NCBI RefSeq assembly: GCF_964266745.1
Contig: NZ_CAXWGX010000012.1
Location: 310,001-374,000 of the forward strand
Reading direction: 5' to 3'
DNA length: 64,000 bases
DNA from: Propionicimonas sp020161015
GTDB lineage: Bacteria; Actinomycetota; Actinomycetes; Propionibacteriales; Propionibacteriaceae
Below are positions 1-7,911 of this stretch, piece by piece. A program made the translations under genes and the position numbers. Below the pieces are notes generated by a model that saw nothing but the letters and a program-made list of their open reading frames with translations, did not search any database and was not told where the DNA came from. Position 1 is the first letter of the stretch, and the number at the start of each line of letters is the position of its first letter.

Positions 1-2
1 GC

Positions 3-506
3 GAGATCCTGCGCGCGCTCGCGGACGCCTTCGACGCCGACTTGGCGCTGTTCCCCCTTCCCGCCTTCTTCGACCAGCCCGCGGCCAGGGACGTGATGTG
101 GCAGGAGCGCTCGGTGCAGCAGGTGCTCGACCTCAGGGCGCGGGCTGACATCGCCGTCTTCGGCGTGGGCAGCCTCCAGGCGCGGACCCGCTGCGAGGTG
201 TACTCGGCGGGTTACCTCGACGACGCGGACGTCGCACGGCTGGCCCTGGACGGCGTGGTGGGCGACGTCTGCACGGTCCTGCTGCGCGAGAACGGGACGT
301 GGGCCGACATCCCGTTCAACCGGCGGGCGACCGGCCCCACCCCTGCGGAGCTGCGTCGCATCCCGCGGCGGATCTGCGTGGCCGCGGACGCCGCCCGCGT
401 GGCCGCGGTCGTCGGCGCCCTGCGCGCGGGTGTCGCCACCGACCTGGTGATCGACTCCGAGACCGCGCGCGCCGTCCTCGACCGGATCGGCACCCCCACG
501 CGCTGA
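3..506 (+). CDS. SorC/DeoR-type sugar-binding transcriptional regulator, C-terminal part (5' end outside window)
   Basis: The reading frame is open from the left edge, so only the C-terminal ~167 residues are present. The text around ALADAFDADLALFPLPAFF, then ADIAVFGVGSL, GVVGDVCTVLL and the closing RRICVAADAARVAAVVGALR is characteristic of the SorC sugar-binding domain, which senses a phosphorylated sugar and controls a helix-turn-helix located upstream (not in the window). A TTG at 42 is an internal leucine rather than a start, because the homologous domain continues to its left. A 10-bp stem-loop follows the stop. Family assignment is good; the ligand cannot be read. Confidence 0.8.
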   Translation, partial: EILRALADAFDADLALFPLPAFFDQPAARDVMWQERSVQQVLDLRARADIAVFGVGSLQARTRCEVYSAGYLDDADVARLALDGVVGDVCTVLLRENGTWADIPFNRRATGPTPAELRRIPRRICVAADAARVAAVVGALRAGVATDLVIDSETARAVLDRIGTPTR

Positions 507-520
507 GCTCGCGCGGGCGT

Positions 521-556
521 GCACCGTTGTGATCCGTAGTCGGTCAACAACGGTGC
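521..556 (+). terminator. Stem-loop after the SorC-type gene
   Basis: GCACCGTTGT (521-530) is followed 16 nt later by its exact reverse complement ACAACGGTGC (547-556). It sits 15 nt after the regulator stop and before the next gene, the position of an intrinsic-type terminator. No U-tract is visible. Confidence 0.55.
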
Positions 557-608
557 GCTCCGAGGCGTAGCGCCTTGTCAGGAGGGGCGGCCGGGCCGAG
601 GATGAACC

Positions 609-1475
609 ATGACCGAGACGACCACCTACACGCTCGAGGTGCCGGGCGCCGTGCTGGCCTACGACGTGCACCGGCCCGGCACGCCGGGCGACCGCCGACC
701 GCTGCTCGTCTTCGGGTCGCCGATGGGTGCATCGGGCTTCGCCCAGCTGGTGGGCCAGTTCGGCGACCGGACGGTGATCACCTACGACCCCCGGGTCAGT
801 GAGCGCAGCACGCTCGAGGAGGGCGCCGCGGTGTCCTACGAGGTGCACGGCGACGACGTCCACCGGGTGGTGGCGGCGACCGGGTTGGGCCCGGTCGACG
901 TGTTCGCCTCCAGCGGTGGCGCCGTCGCGGCGCTCCCGTGGCTGCTCGCACATCCGGAAGAGGTCGGCACGGTGGTGGCCCACGAGCCTCCGCTGACCGC
1001 GCTCCTGGAGGACGGCGAGGTGCTCGAGCAGGTGACGGCCGACATCGTGGCGACCTACCGCGCCCGGGGCCACGGCCCGGCGATGGCGAAGTTCATCCAG
1101 CTGGTGATGTACGACGGCCCGCTCCCTGACGACTTCCTCGACCGGCCGGCGCCGGACCCGGCGGTGTTCGGGTTCTCCGCCGAGGACGACGGCAGCCGCG
1201 ACGACGCGCTCCTCGGGCGCAACATGACGATGCCCGCGTACCACCCCGACGGCGAGGCCCTGCGCGCCTCAGGCGTGCGGGTCGTGCCGGCCGTGGGGGC
1301 GGCGAGCGGAGCGGCGATGCCCCGCCGGGCCGGCGAGGCGCTCGCGGCGCTGCTCGGAGTGGAGGCCGTCGAGTTCCCCGGCGACCACGGCGGGTTCGCC
1401 GCCAACGAGTGGTCGCCGCAGAACGACCCGGCCGCCTTCGCGGCAAGGCTGCGCGAGGTCCTGGACGGGGACTAG
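609..1475 (+). CDS. Alpha/beta hydrolase
   Basis: 288 residues, start ATG with GAGGA nine bases upstream. The fold signature is clear: an early beta strand LLVFGSPMGASG carrying the oxyanion region, a nucleophile elbow DVFASSGGAVAAL with Ser102 as probable nucleophile (the first glycine of GxSxG is Ala), and a C-terminal GDHGGF giving the catalytic histidine near residue 268. Proteins of this type are cytoplasmic esterases or hydrolases with unpredictable substrates. It stands alone between two stem-loops, so context gives no hint of substrate. Confidence 0.75.
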   Translation: MTETTTYTLEVPGAVLAYDVHRPGTPGDRRPLLVFGSPMGASGFAQLVGQFGDRTVITYDPRVSERSTLEEGAAVSYEVHGDDVHRVVAATGLGPVDVFASSGGAVAALPWLLAHPEEVGTVVAHEPPLTALLEDGEVLEQVTADIVATYRARGHGPAMAKFIQLVMYDGPLPDDFLDRPAPDPAVFGFSAEDDGSRDDALLGRNMTMPAYHPDGEALRASGVRVVPAVGAASGAAMPRRAGEALAALLGVEAVEFPGDHGGFAANEWSPQNDPAAFAARLREVLDGD

Positions 1476-1522
1476 CCCCGATCCCCCTGGGGGCGCTGGT
1501 CTTTCGCCCCGCGGATACGACA

Positions 1523-1554
1523 GTGGCCCTGACCATTTGCCTGGTCAGGGCCAC
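1523..1554. terminator. Perfect 13-bp stem-loop after the hydrolase gene
   Basis: GTGGCCCTGACCA (1523-1535) and TGGTCAGGGCCAC (1542-1554) are exact reverse complements with a 6-nt loop. The strong hairpin sits 47 nt after the hydrolase stop and directly before a tRNA-like fragment, so it closes the left chromosomal unit. It could act in both directions. Confidence 0.6.
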
Positions 1555-1560
1555 GTCCGC

Positions 1561-1587
1561 TGGGTGTCCGAGAGAGGACTTGAACTC
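1561..1587 (-). other. tRNA-Leu-like 3' end fragment, possible attachment-site remnant
   Basis: Read on the minus strand, the segment contains GAGTTCAAGTCCTC followed by TCGGACACCCA. This resembles the T-arm plus acceptor 3' strand of actinobacterial tRNA-Leu (T-loop TTCAAGT, acceptor ending CGGACA-CCA). The sequence upstream on that strand does not fold into the rest of a tRNA and the T-stem pairing is imperfect, so this is a fragment and not a gene. Integrases commonly use tRNA 3' ends and leave such copies at element borders. The next genes (AbiE pair, two unknown proteins) look accessory. No integrase is seen nearby. Confidence 0.4.
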
Positions 1588-1732
1588 ATGCTTCAGGTGC
1601 TTCAGGCGAGTGCACTCCAGTGCGTTTGAGCGCTTCTGGAGCGTGGCGGAGGCTGCGCAACCTACGTCCGGGAGCACCCCGGCGCATGCCGGTACGGGGG
1701 CGGCAGTATCACGCAAGTATCACGAGTTCGCC

Positions 1733-2674
1733 TCAGCTGGCGTCGAGTTCGTCGAGCCAGGCGTTCGCTTGTGCGGCGGCCTGCTCGAGTGTGTCCGCGA
1801 CTGCCGCGGACTGGGCGGCGCGTTCGAAGCTGGCGGTCCAGTGGGGGTAGGGCGTGATGCGGGCGGGCCAGGTTCGTTCGGGGTAGCCGAGGGTGGAGGC
1901 GTCGCGGGCCCGGGTGTCGAAGATGTCGAGGATGGCCGCTTTGACCTCGGGATGGGTTGGGCTTCCGGTCTCGCGGATGAGGTCGCGCAGCAGGAGCAGG
2001 TCGACGACATCTCGGGCGCGGTCGTTCTGGAAGTCCGGTGGGTCGTGGGGGTCAGACACCGCGTGCACCTTCTGCGCGATTTGGTAGCGCATCGCCAGCC
2101 CGGTCAGGTGGTCGGGTGTGGGTAGGCCGAAGCCGGCCAGTGATGGCGCGGGTACCGGTTCGCCATGAGTTCCAGCCGAGCCCTCGTCGGGGGAGATCTC
2201 GACCTGGATGCGACGCCAGGTCACGCCGTTGACCTGCACGATAAGGGCGAACCGTCTGGGCTTGACGACGCGGTTGGGCACCTGGATTACCTCGACGGGG
2301 TTGCGGCGCAGGGTGCATGGACCCCAGGGTCGGGCAAGGACCGTGTCGAGCACCTCGATGAACCGGTCGAGGTCGCCGCGGACCAGACCGTCGAGGTCAG
2401 TCGTCGCCCGCGATAGCCGTGGCAGGCGGTGCTGCAGCAGCGTGCCACCCTTGACCAGAAACAGCGGCTCTCCCTGTTCGCCCACCGCCTGCTGGAGGGC
2501 AGCAGCTGCCACGGTGGATGCGACGAGCCAGCCGAGACGACCTCCGTCGGAGCCGAGTTGTCGCTCGGCTTGCGCGATCCAGCCGTCCAGTACCCGCGCT
2601 GAGTTTGGTGCCTTCTCCTTCGGGCGAAGGCCGGCCAGGGCTGCGGCGAGGTTCACCGACTCAGGCGCGTCCAT
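1733..2674 (-). CDS. abiEii: AbiEii-type nucleotidyltransferase toxin
   Basis: About 313 residues from ATG 2674, which has TGAGGAAC seven bases upstream; a TTG at 2686 in the same frame is less likely. It shows the AbiEii/AbiGii toxin signature of the DNA polymerase beta nucleotidyltransferase fold: FLVKGGTLLQHRLPRLSRATTDLDG (nucleotide-binding KGG and the TxDLDG metal motif), then QIEISP-like RIQVEIS and a helical C-terminal part. It overlaps the upstream antitoxin gene by 14 nt, the normal order for type IV AbiE systems (Ei then Eii), which arrest growth and can block phage infection. Confidence 0.85.
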   Translation of the reverse strand: MDAPESVNLAAALAGLRPKEKAPNSARVLDGWIAQAERQLGSDGGRLGWLVASTVAAAALQQAVGEQGEPLFLVKGGTLLQHRLPRLSRATTDLDGLVRGDLDRFIEVLDTVLARPWGPCTLRRNPVEVIQVPNRVVKPRRFALIVQVNGVTWRRIQVEISPDEGSAGTHGEPVPAPSLAGFGLPTPDHLTGLAMRYQIAQKVHAVSDPHDPPDFQNDRARDVVDLLLLRDLIRETGSPTHPEVKAAILDIFDTRARDASTLGYPERTWPARITPYPHWTASFERAAQSAAVADTLEQAAAQANAWLDELDAS

Positions 2675-3233
2675 CACGTTCCTCAAGGAGTCGGATCAGC
2701 CGGTCGCGGTCGGACGCGGGCAGCAGGCTGGTGCGTCCGCCTCGTTCGATTGCCTGTCGGATGAGGTAGCTGGGAGTGCCGGTGTCGATGCAGTCGGCGA
2801 TGGTCGTGGGCAAGTTGGTAATGGGGATGCCCTCCCACCAGGTGCGCAGGCCAGGATCGACGTCGCGCTGGTGGATGACGTACCGCTCACCACCGGCGCG
2901 TCGTAGTCGTCGGTGCTTGCCGACGGTGAGGTGGACCCGGTCGGGGTTCACGTCGCTCACGTCCCACGCGGCCAGCGCCGTCTCGTGCGACAGGCAGGCC
3001 TCTGCCACGCCGGTCCACAGCACCGCCAGCGCCCAGTTGTCGTGCGGAGTCGTCGGGACCTGGGGGATCCGGTACACCCCATGCGCGACGCGCTCAATGC
3101 GGCCGCGACTGGCGAGCTTGGGCAACTCGGTCTTCGGAATGCCGTCGGCGACGGCTTGTGCGGTCGTCACGAAGCCGTGCTGGTCCAGTGCGACCTCGCG
3201 GAGACGCTCCAGGTAGGTCAAAACCTCGGTCAT
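2661..3233 (-). CDS. abiEi: AbiEi-type antitoxin / autorepressor
   Basis: 190 residues from ATG 3233; the frame continues upstream but that part is not protein-like and covers the promoter. An N-terminal winged-helix segment (HGFVTTAQAVADGIPKTEL, then ASRGRIERVAHGVYRIP) is followed by the AbiEi C-terminal domain with LSHETALAAWDVSD and ITNLPTTIADCID. AbiEi antitoxins neutralise AbiEii and repress their own operon by binding inverted repeats in the promoter; such a repeat lies immediately upstream. The toxin gene overlaps its 3' end. Confidence 0.85.
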   Translation of the reverse strand: MTEVLTYLERLREVALDQHGFVTTAQAVADGIPKTELPKLASRGRIERVAHGVYRIPQVPTTPHDNWALAVLWTGVAEACLSHETALAAWDVSDVNPDRVHLTVGKHRRLRRAGGERYVIHQRDVDPGLRTWWEGIPITNLPTTIADCIDTGTPSYLIRQAIERGGRTSLLPASDRDRLIRLLEERDGRA

Positions 3234-3266
3234 GTCAGAAGAATACCAATATGGGTTACTTCTGAC
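3234..3266 (-). promoter_or_regulatory. Putative AbiEi operator and leaderless abiE promoter
   Basis: GTCAGAAG (3234-3241) and CTTCTGAC (3259-3266) form an exact 8-bp inverted repeat ending at the antitoxin ATG. On the minus strand a -10-like TATTCT lies six bases before the ATG, which would put transcription start at the start codon and give a leaderless mRNA. The remaining ~300 bp up to 3566 show no other gene. Confidence 0.5.
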
Positions 3267-3566
3267 GGCCACACACGTTGCTGGGCGCGGGTTGGACCCG
3301 TCCCTGAGTCGTCCTTCGCCAGGTGTGACGCTCTCATCGCGGATCTGCACGATGGTCGAGCCAACGCCGCCGTACCGGTCCCATTGACAGGCGGAGTTAT
3401 CCTGACCGTGCCCCACCCCCGCGGGCTGATCGGCCATTTCGGGAGACTCGTCTCGTGGGTGTCGGGCTTACAACTGAAGCCGCGATCGCACTCCCCGGTC
3501 TACTTCTGATGTAGCAATTTCTGTCTGTTTGTCCGGATCGACCCTTCTTCATCGGCTTAGTGGGAT

Positions 3567-3863
3567 ATGGACAGTGTTCTCGGGCAGGCTCTCGGCCACC
3601 TTCGCCAAGCAGCCCACCAACTCCTGGTCGAGCCCGACCCAACCGGCCAGGCACTGTCGCTCGCCACCGAGATCCTTGACATCGAGAACCTCTTCGAGGA
3701 ACTGAGCGTCGAGCCATCGTGGGTGCCCGCTGGAGACTCGGCCGCCGACTCCTTGGCGGCCGCAGGCCAGCTTCTCGGCAGAACCGTGGAGGCCGTGCCC
3801 TCCCAGGTTTGGCCACCCTTGCTGGCCGTGCTGCACAAGGCAGGCGATCATGGCGACCGTTGA
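3567..3863 (+). CDS. Hypothetical protein, alpha-helical, 98 aa
   Basis: I do not recognise a family. The protein is acidic and predicted helical (LGQALGHLRQAAHQLL and LATEILDIENLFEEL), with no membrane segment or metal motif. Its stop overlaps the next gene by 14 nt, so the two are probably one translationally coupled operon. It lies next to the AbiE pair and the tRNA-like fragment, so it may be cargo of the same integrated patch. Confidence 0.55.
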   Translation: MDSVLGQALGHLRQAAHQLLVEPDPTGQALSLATEILDIENLFEELSVEPSWVPAGDSAADSLAAAGQLLGRTVEAVPSQVWPPLLAVLHKAGDHGDR

Positions 3864-5085
3864 CGCCCTCCTGGCCGCACTACACGACCGCACCGGCGAG
3901 CTGATGACACAGCCCACCTCACCCGAGGCAGCCATGCTCGGATGGCACCGCCTCGCCCAAGGCACGATCCGCATCCTGGCCACGATCGGCCCGCCACCAG
4001 ACGTGATGCCGATCCTCCAGAAGATGCTCAGAGACATGGTGCGACGTGACGCCCCCGTCGACTCAGCCATGACGGCGATCGGCTATACCCTGGGCGTTCT
4101 CGCCGACACCCTGAACTCGCACCCCGACACGGTCAACCACGCCGACCACGCCAGCCGCGGGCAACTGCGCTCGTGCGTACTCGGCGCGCTGCACCAGGTC
4201 GCGATGGTGACCCTCACCGCCATGCACACCGATCCCGACTCCCGAGACCGCCGCCTCGTCCGCGATCTGGCGGACGCTACGGAAGCCGCCTCCTACGTCC
4301 CCTGGCGGGCCCTGCATGAACCCCTCGGCGGGCTCTCCCTGGGCCCATTCCCAGGCAGCCTCGACGAGGCTGTCGACCGATGGGCAGACAACGCCACCGA
4401 CATCCTCAACAGCCGGACCCGGATCACGTCCTACGCCTTCCAACGCACGGCAGCCACCATCGCCCGCATCTGTCACGCGGCCGCAATAGCGTTCGCCGAC
4501 CCATTGGGGGAACGCCATGTCGACGGCCCTGGTGAGGCAGCCATGGTTCGCGCGTTCCAGGCCTGGCAGATCGCCGCCGACTGGCCACCCGAAGTACGCC
4601 TCGGCGGACGCACCACCGAACTACGGCACCGATCACGCGAACTCGACGAAGCCTTCGCTGCACAGCACCTGGTTCAGGCTGAGACTCCGCTACAGCAGGA
4701 CGCGATGTTCACCGCACTCGTGCAGGCGGAGAAGATCGCGGCCCAGCACCAGTCAGCACTGATCCGCGTCGTCGCCGACGGAGGCCTCTGGATCAGCGTG
4801 CAGGCACTCGGCCCGGCCTATCAGACCCGCCATCCCGGAGCGAGCCGAGCCCACTGGGTGCCAGACCCCGGAACCGCCTACGGCGCGACCTTGATCGATC
4901 GGGGCGAACGGGCAAGCAGAGAGCTGCGGGCAGCCGTCGACCACGTCGAACAGCGGGAAGTGGTGACCAGATCGCCTGGGCAGGCCCACAGCCCAACTCC
5001 CTGCGAGACCGTCGCGCCTGCAGAACATTCCCTGCAACGGACCTCGACGACCGTGGCGTCGCGTGCGCGCAACATGGGCCGGTGA
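3850..5085 (+). CDS. Hypothetical protein, 411 aa, helical
   Basis: Cytoplasmic-looking, mostly alpha-helical protein of unknown family, coupled to the 98-aa gene upstream by a 14-nt overlap. Residues 1-330 read like a compact domain (HRLAQGTIRILATIG, RWADNATDILNSRTRITSYAF, AVRAFQAWQIAADW-like segment); the last ~80 residues after ELRAAVDHVEQRE are low-complexity and probably disordered. No catalytic signature is visible. Such paired helical proteins occur in actinobacterial mobile regions, but that link is inference only. Confidence 0.55.
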   Translation: MATVDALLAALHDRTGELMTQPTSPEAAMLGWHRLAQGTIRILATIGPPPDVMPILQKMLRDMVRRDAPVDSAMTAIGYTLGVLADTLNSHPDTVNHADHASRGQLRSCVLGALHQVAMVTLTAMHTDPDSRDRRLVRDLADATEAASYVPWRALHEPLGGLSLGPFPGSLDEAVDRWADNATDILNSRTRITSYAFQRTAATIARICHAAAIAFADPLGERHVDGPGEAAMVRAFQAWQIAADWPPEVRLGGRTTELRHRSRELDEAFAAQHLVQAETPLQQDAMFTALVQAEKIAAQHQSALIRVVADGGLWISVQALGPAYQTRHPGASRAHWVPDPGTAYGATLIDRGERASRELRAAVDHVEQREVVTRSPGQAHSPTPCETVAPAEHSLQRTSTTVASRARNMGR

Positions 5086-5249
5086 TACGGCCTTCGGCGC
5101 TCGAGGCGTCACGCATCCCGACCTGCCTGACGTCTGGTCGGTGTCGATCGCGACGGTCCTCTTGGAGGCCGTTGTGGCGCTCAGATAGCTGTCTCCCGAC
5201 TCGGAGTCCGATCGTCGCGTAGACGCGTGAGCAGATGCACCGAGCCCCG

Positions 5250-5273
5250 CTATTCTACAGATCTCGGGAATAG
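5250..5273 (+). promoter_or_regulatory. Putative ArsR operator overlapping a -10 box
   Basis: CTATTC (5250-5255) and GAATAG (5268-5273) form an inverted repeat with a 12-nt spacer, flanked by near-matching CCCC/GGGG. TATTCT (5251-5256) fits a -10 hexamer. The repeat lies just before AGGGG and GTG 5284, so binding of the encoded ArsR protein would block its own promoter. It also argues against the ATG at 5227 as the start. Confidence 0.5.
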
Positions 5274-5283
5274 GGGATTGGTG

Positions 5284-5967
5284 GTGGATGGTCGGGAGTT
5301 CAAGGACGGCATGTTCGGCCACTTCGCCCGGGTCGGTGCCGCGCTCGGTCACGGCAAGCGGGTGGAACTGATCGACGTGCTGGCGCAGGGCGAGCGGAGC
5401 GTGGAGGACCTGGCCCGCGAGGTGAGCGCCTCGGTGGGGAACACCTCACGCCACCTGCAGGTCCTGGCGGGGGTGGGCCTGGTGGCCCGCCGGGTCGAGG
5501 GCAGTGCCCGGATCTACCGGTTGGCCGATCCCGCGGTGCTGCGGGCCTACCAGGCGCTGGTGGCGGTGGCCGAGGCCCGGATCGCGGACGTGGCGGCGCT
5601 GGCGTCGGCGTTCTTCGGCGCGGTCGACGGTGCCCGGGCGGTCAGTCTTGCCGAACTTCGGGAGGCCATGGCCGCCGATGACCAGCTGACCCTGATCGAC
5701 GTGCGTCCCGAGCGGGAGTTCGCCAGCGGCCACGTGCCCGGAGCGGTCAACGTCCCGCTGGCGCACCTGGCCGAGCGGCTGAGCGGGCTGCCTCGCGACG
5801 CGCCGATCGTGGCGTACTGCCGCGGCCCGTACTGCGTGATGGCGGCCGCCGCGGTCCACCAGCTCCGCGCTGCCGGGTTCCCGGCCGCCCGGCTGCAGGT
5901 CGGCTACCCCGACTGGCTCACCGCGTCCGGCGCCGCGCCGGCCGCTGACCGTACGAGAAGGAACTGA
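5284..5967 (+). CDS. ArsR-type regulator fused to a rhodanese domain
   Basis: 227 residues from GTG 5284, placed seven bases after AGGGG and downstream of the operator. Residues ~1-90 are an ArsR winged helix (LAREVSASVGNTSRHLQVLAGVGLVARRVEG). Residues ~125-215 are a rhodanese domain with DVRPEREFASGHVPGAVNVP and the active-site loop AYCRGPYC (Cys179 and Cys184). Such fusions are thought to sense persulfide or thiol state through the rhodanese cysteine. It leads an operon with a DsrE protein (1-nt gap) and a cysteine desulfurase, so the likely signal is sulfane sulfur rather than metal. Confidence 0.85.
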   Translation: MDGREFKDGMFGHFARVGAALGHGKRVELIDVLAQGERSVEDLAREVSASVGNTSRHLQVLAGVGLVARRVEGSARIYRLADPAVLRAYQALVAVAEARIADVAALASAFFGAVDGARAVSLAELREAMAADDQLTLIDVRPEREFASGHVPGAVNVPLAHLAERLSGLPRDAPIVAYCRGPYCVMAAAAVHQLRAAGFPAARLQVGYPDWLTASGAAPAADRTRRN

Positions 5968-5968
5968 C

Positions 5969-6322
5969 ATGTCCACCCTGTTCATCCTGAACGACCCGCC
6001 CTACGGCACCGAGCGCGTCTACAACGGCCTGCGGCTGGCGGTGAACCTGCAGCGGCTCGACGAGGACCACGAGGTGGTGGTCTTCCTGATGGGGGACGCG
6101 GCGAGCGCGGCCAAGGCCGGCCAGAAGGTGCCGGAGGGCTACTACAACGTGAACAAGATGCTCGGCAACGTGGTTCGCGGCAACGGTCGCATCCTGGTCT
6201 GCGGGACCTGCATGGACGCCCGCGGGCTGGCCCAGGATGACCTCGTTCCCGGTGCGCAGCGCTCGACCCTGGACGAGCTGACCCACGAGACCATGGTGGC
6301 GGACAAGGTGCTGGTGTTCTGA
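5969..6322 (+). CDS. DsrE/DsrF-like sulfurtransferase subunit
   Basis: 117 residues with the DsrE fold: N-terminal TLFILNDPPYGTERVYNGLRLA and a conserved CGTC motif (Cys78, Cys81) in GNGRILVCGTCMDARGL. DsrE-type proteins carry sulfur as a cysteine persulfide between a sulfur donor and an acceptor. It sits between the ArsR-rhodanese gene and a cysteine desulfurase; the stop overlaps the desulfurase ATG (TGATG), implying coupled translation and probably physical sulfur relay. Confidence 0.85.
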   Translation: MSTLFILNDPPYGTERVYNGLRLAVNLQRLDEDHEVVVFLMGDAASAAKAGQKVPEGYYNVNKMLGNVVRGNGRILVCGTCMDARGLAQDDLVPGAQRSTLDELTHETMVADKVLVF

Positions 6323-7440
6323 TGGACACCGCGCCGGTCTACCTCGACCACAACGCGACCACCCCGGTCGCACCCGAGGTGGCGGAGGCGATGTGGCCCT
6401 ACCTCACCGAACACTTCGGCAACCCGTCCAGCGCCACCCCGCTGGGCCGGACCGCAAGGGACGCGGTGGACGCCGCGCGCGAGCGGGTCGCGGCGCTGGT
6501 CGGGGCGCGGCCGGACGAGATCACCTTCACCTCCGGTGGCACCGAGTCGAACAACCTCGCCGTCCGCGGCACGGCGGTCCTGGCGGCGACCCGGTTCGCG
6601 GTGACCTCCGCGGTGGAACACCCCGCGACCGTCCAGCCGCTCGCCCTGCTGGAGACCGACGGCTGGACCGTGCATCGCCTGCCGGTGGACGCCGAGAGCC
6701 GCGTGTCCCCCGACGAGGTGCCGGCCGGGCCGATCGGCCTGGGCACGCTGATCCTCGCCCAGAACGAGACCGGCGCGATCCAGCCTGTCTCGGGAGTCGC
6801 CGAGCGGGTCCACGCCGCCGGCGGGGTGATGCATGCCGACGCGGCCCAGGCTGTCGGCAAGATCCCGGTGGCGGTCGACGACCTCGGGGTGGACCTGCTC
6901 AGCATCGCCGGCCACAAGCTGTACGCGCCTAAGGGGGTCGGGGCGCTGTACGCACGGCGGGGCACGGCGATCCGTCCGGTGCTCGTCGGTGCGGGCCAGG
7001 AACGGGGCCTGCGCCCGGGCACCGAGAACGTGGCCGGCATCGTCGGTCTCGGCAGGGCCGCCGAACTCGCCCTGGGCTGCCTGGCCACCGAACCGGCGCG
7101 CCAGAGGGAACTGCGCGAGCAGTTGTGGCGGGGGCTCTCCGCCGGCATCCCCGGCCTGCGACGGGTGAGCCCGGCCGACGGCTGCCTGCCCAACACGCTG
7201 ATGGTGGCGCTGCCGGACCGGCTCGGTGCGGACCTGCTGGACGTGACGCCCGGGGTCGCCGCGTCCACTGGCAGCGCGTGCCACTCCGGCGTCCACACCC
7301 CCTCGGACACCCTGCTGGCGATGGGCATCGACGCCGGCCTGGCCCTCGGCGCGCTACGGCTCTCCCTCGGCCGCTCCACCACCGCGGCCCAGATCACTGC
7401 GGCCGCCGCCGCGATCGTGCTGACCTGGCGTCAGGGCTGA
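6322..7440 (+). CDS. Cysteine desulfurase (NifS/IscS-type)
   Basis: 372 residues. A class V PLP enzyme that removes sulfur from cysteine as a persulfide. Features: YLDHNATTPVAPEV start, substrate/PLP region TFTSGGTESNN, PLP-binding lysine in AGHKLYAPKG (Lys199), and catalytic cysteine in STGSACHSG (Cys320). With DsrE and rhodanese partners it forms a sulfur-mobilisation module, which could serve Fe-S repair or sulfide/persulfide handling under metal stress. It may be an accessory copy beside a housekeeping desulfurase, which I cannot check here. Confidence 0.88.
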   Translation: MDTAPVYLDHNATTPVAPEVAEAMWPYLTEHFGNPSSATPLGRTARDAVDAARERVAALVGARPDEITFTSGGTESNNLAVRGTAVLAATRFAVTSAVEHPATVQPLALLETDGWTVHRLPVDAESRVSPDEVPAGPIGLGTLILAQNETGAIQPVSGVAERVHAAGGVMHADAAQAVGKIPVAVDDLGVDLLSIAGHKLYAPKGVGALYARRGTAIRPVLVGAGQERGLRPGTENVAGIVGLGRAAELALGCLATEPARQRELREQLWRGLSAGIPGLRRVSPADGCLPNTLMVALPDRLGADLLDVTPGVAASTGSACHSGVHTPSDTLLAMGIDAGLALGALRLSLGRSTTAAQITAAAAAIVLTWRQG

Positions 7441-7546
7441 CGGCTGGGACGAGCCCCAGAGGGGACACCCCCTGAGGAACCCCTGACCGGTCAGTGCTGG
7501 TCCAGAGGTGGGGAGGCGGGCGCCCTGTGGCCGTCTGGCCCATTGA

Positions 7547-7562
7547 TACAGCAACTGCTGTA
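7547..7562 (+). promoter_or_regulatory. Putative CmtR operator
   Basis: TACAGCAACTGCTGTA is a perfect 7-bp inverted repeat with a 2-nt centre, ending 10 nt before GTG 7573. TACGCT (7561-7566) could be the -10 of a leaderless transcript starting at the GTG. Position and symmetry fit autoregulation by the ArsR-family product. Confidence 0.55.
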
Positions 7563-7572
7563 CGCTCGCCTG

Positions 7573-7911
7573 GTGAGCACAGTCGTCCTGAGTCATGCCG
7601 AGAGCCTGTCTCGGCTGGGGTATGCGTTGTCGGATCCCACTCGGGTGCAGATCCTGCTGGCCATTCGGGAGGCGCCCGAGGTGCCCTCTGAACTGGCCGA
7701 CGCCCTGGGCGTATCACGGCAGGTGATGTCCAACCAGTTGACCTGCCTGCGGGGGTGCGGGCTGGTCGAGGCTGCCCGGGAGGGTCGCCACGCGTGGTAC
7801 CGCCTGGCAGATCCGCACCTGGCGGCCGCGCTCGACGAGTTGTTGCGGGTGGTGCTGGTGGTGGACCCGGAGTGTTGTGCCGGTGAGGAGTGCTCGTGCA
7901 GCCGCTCGTAG
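7573..7911 (+). CDS. cmtR: CmtR-like Cd(II)/Pb(II)-sensing ArsR repressor
   Basis: 112 residues from GTG 7573; the frame extends to an ATG at 7543 but that would place coding sequence over the operator. The recognition helix ends in LTCLRGCGLV, placing cysteines at 58 and 62; a CC pair lies at 101-102. In mycobacterial CmtR the cadmium/lead ligands are Cys57, Cys61 and Cys102, so the numbering agrees almost exactly. A further ECSC tail is present. The protein should release DNA on binding Cd or Pb. It overlaps the following cation transporter gene by 22 nt. Confidence 0.85.
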   Translation: MSTVVLSHAESLSRLGYALSDPTRVQILLAIREAPEVPSELADALGVSRQVMSNQLTCLRGCGLVEAAREGRHAWYRLADPHLAAALDELLRVVLVVDPECCAGEECSCSRS

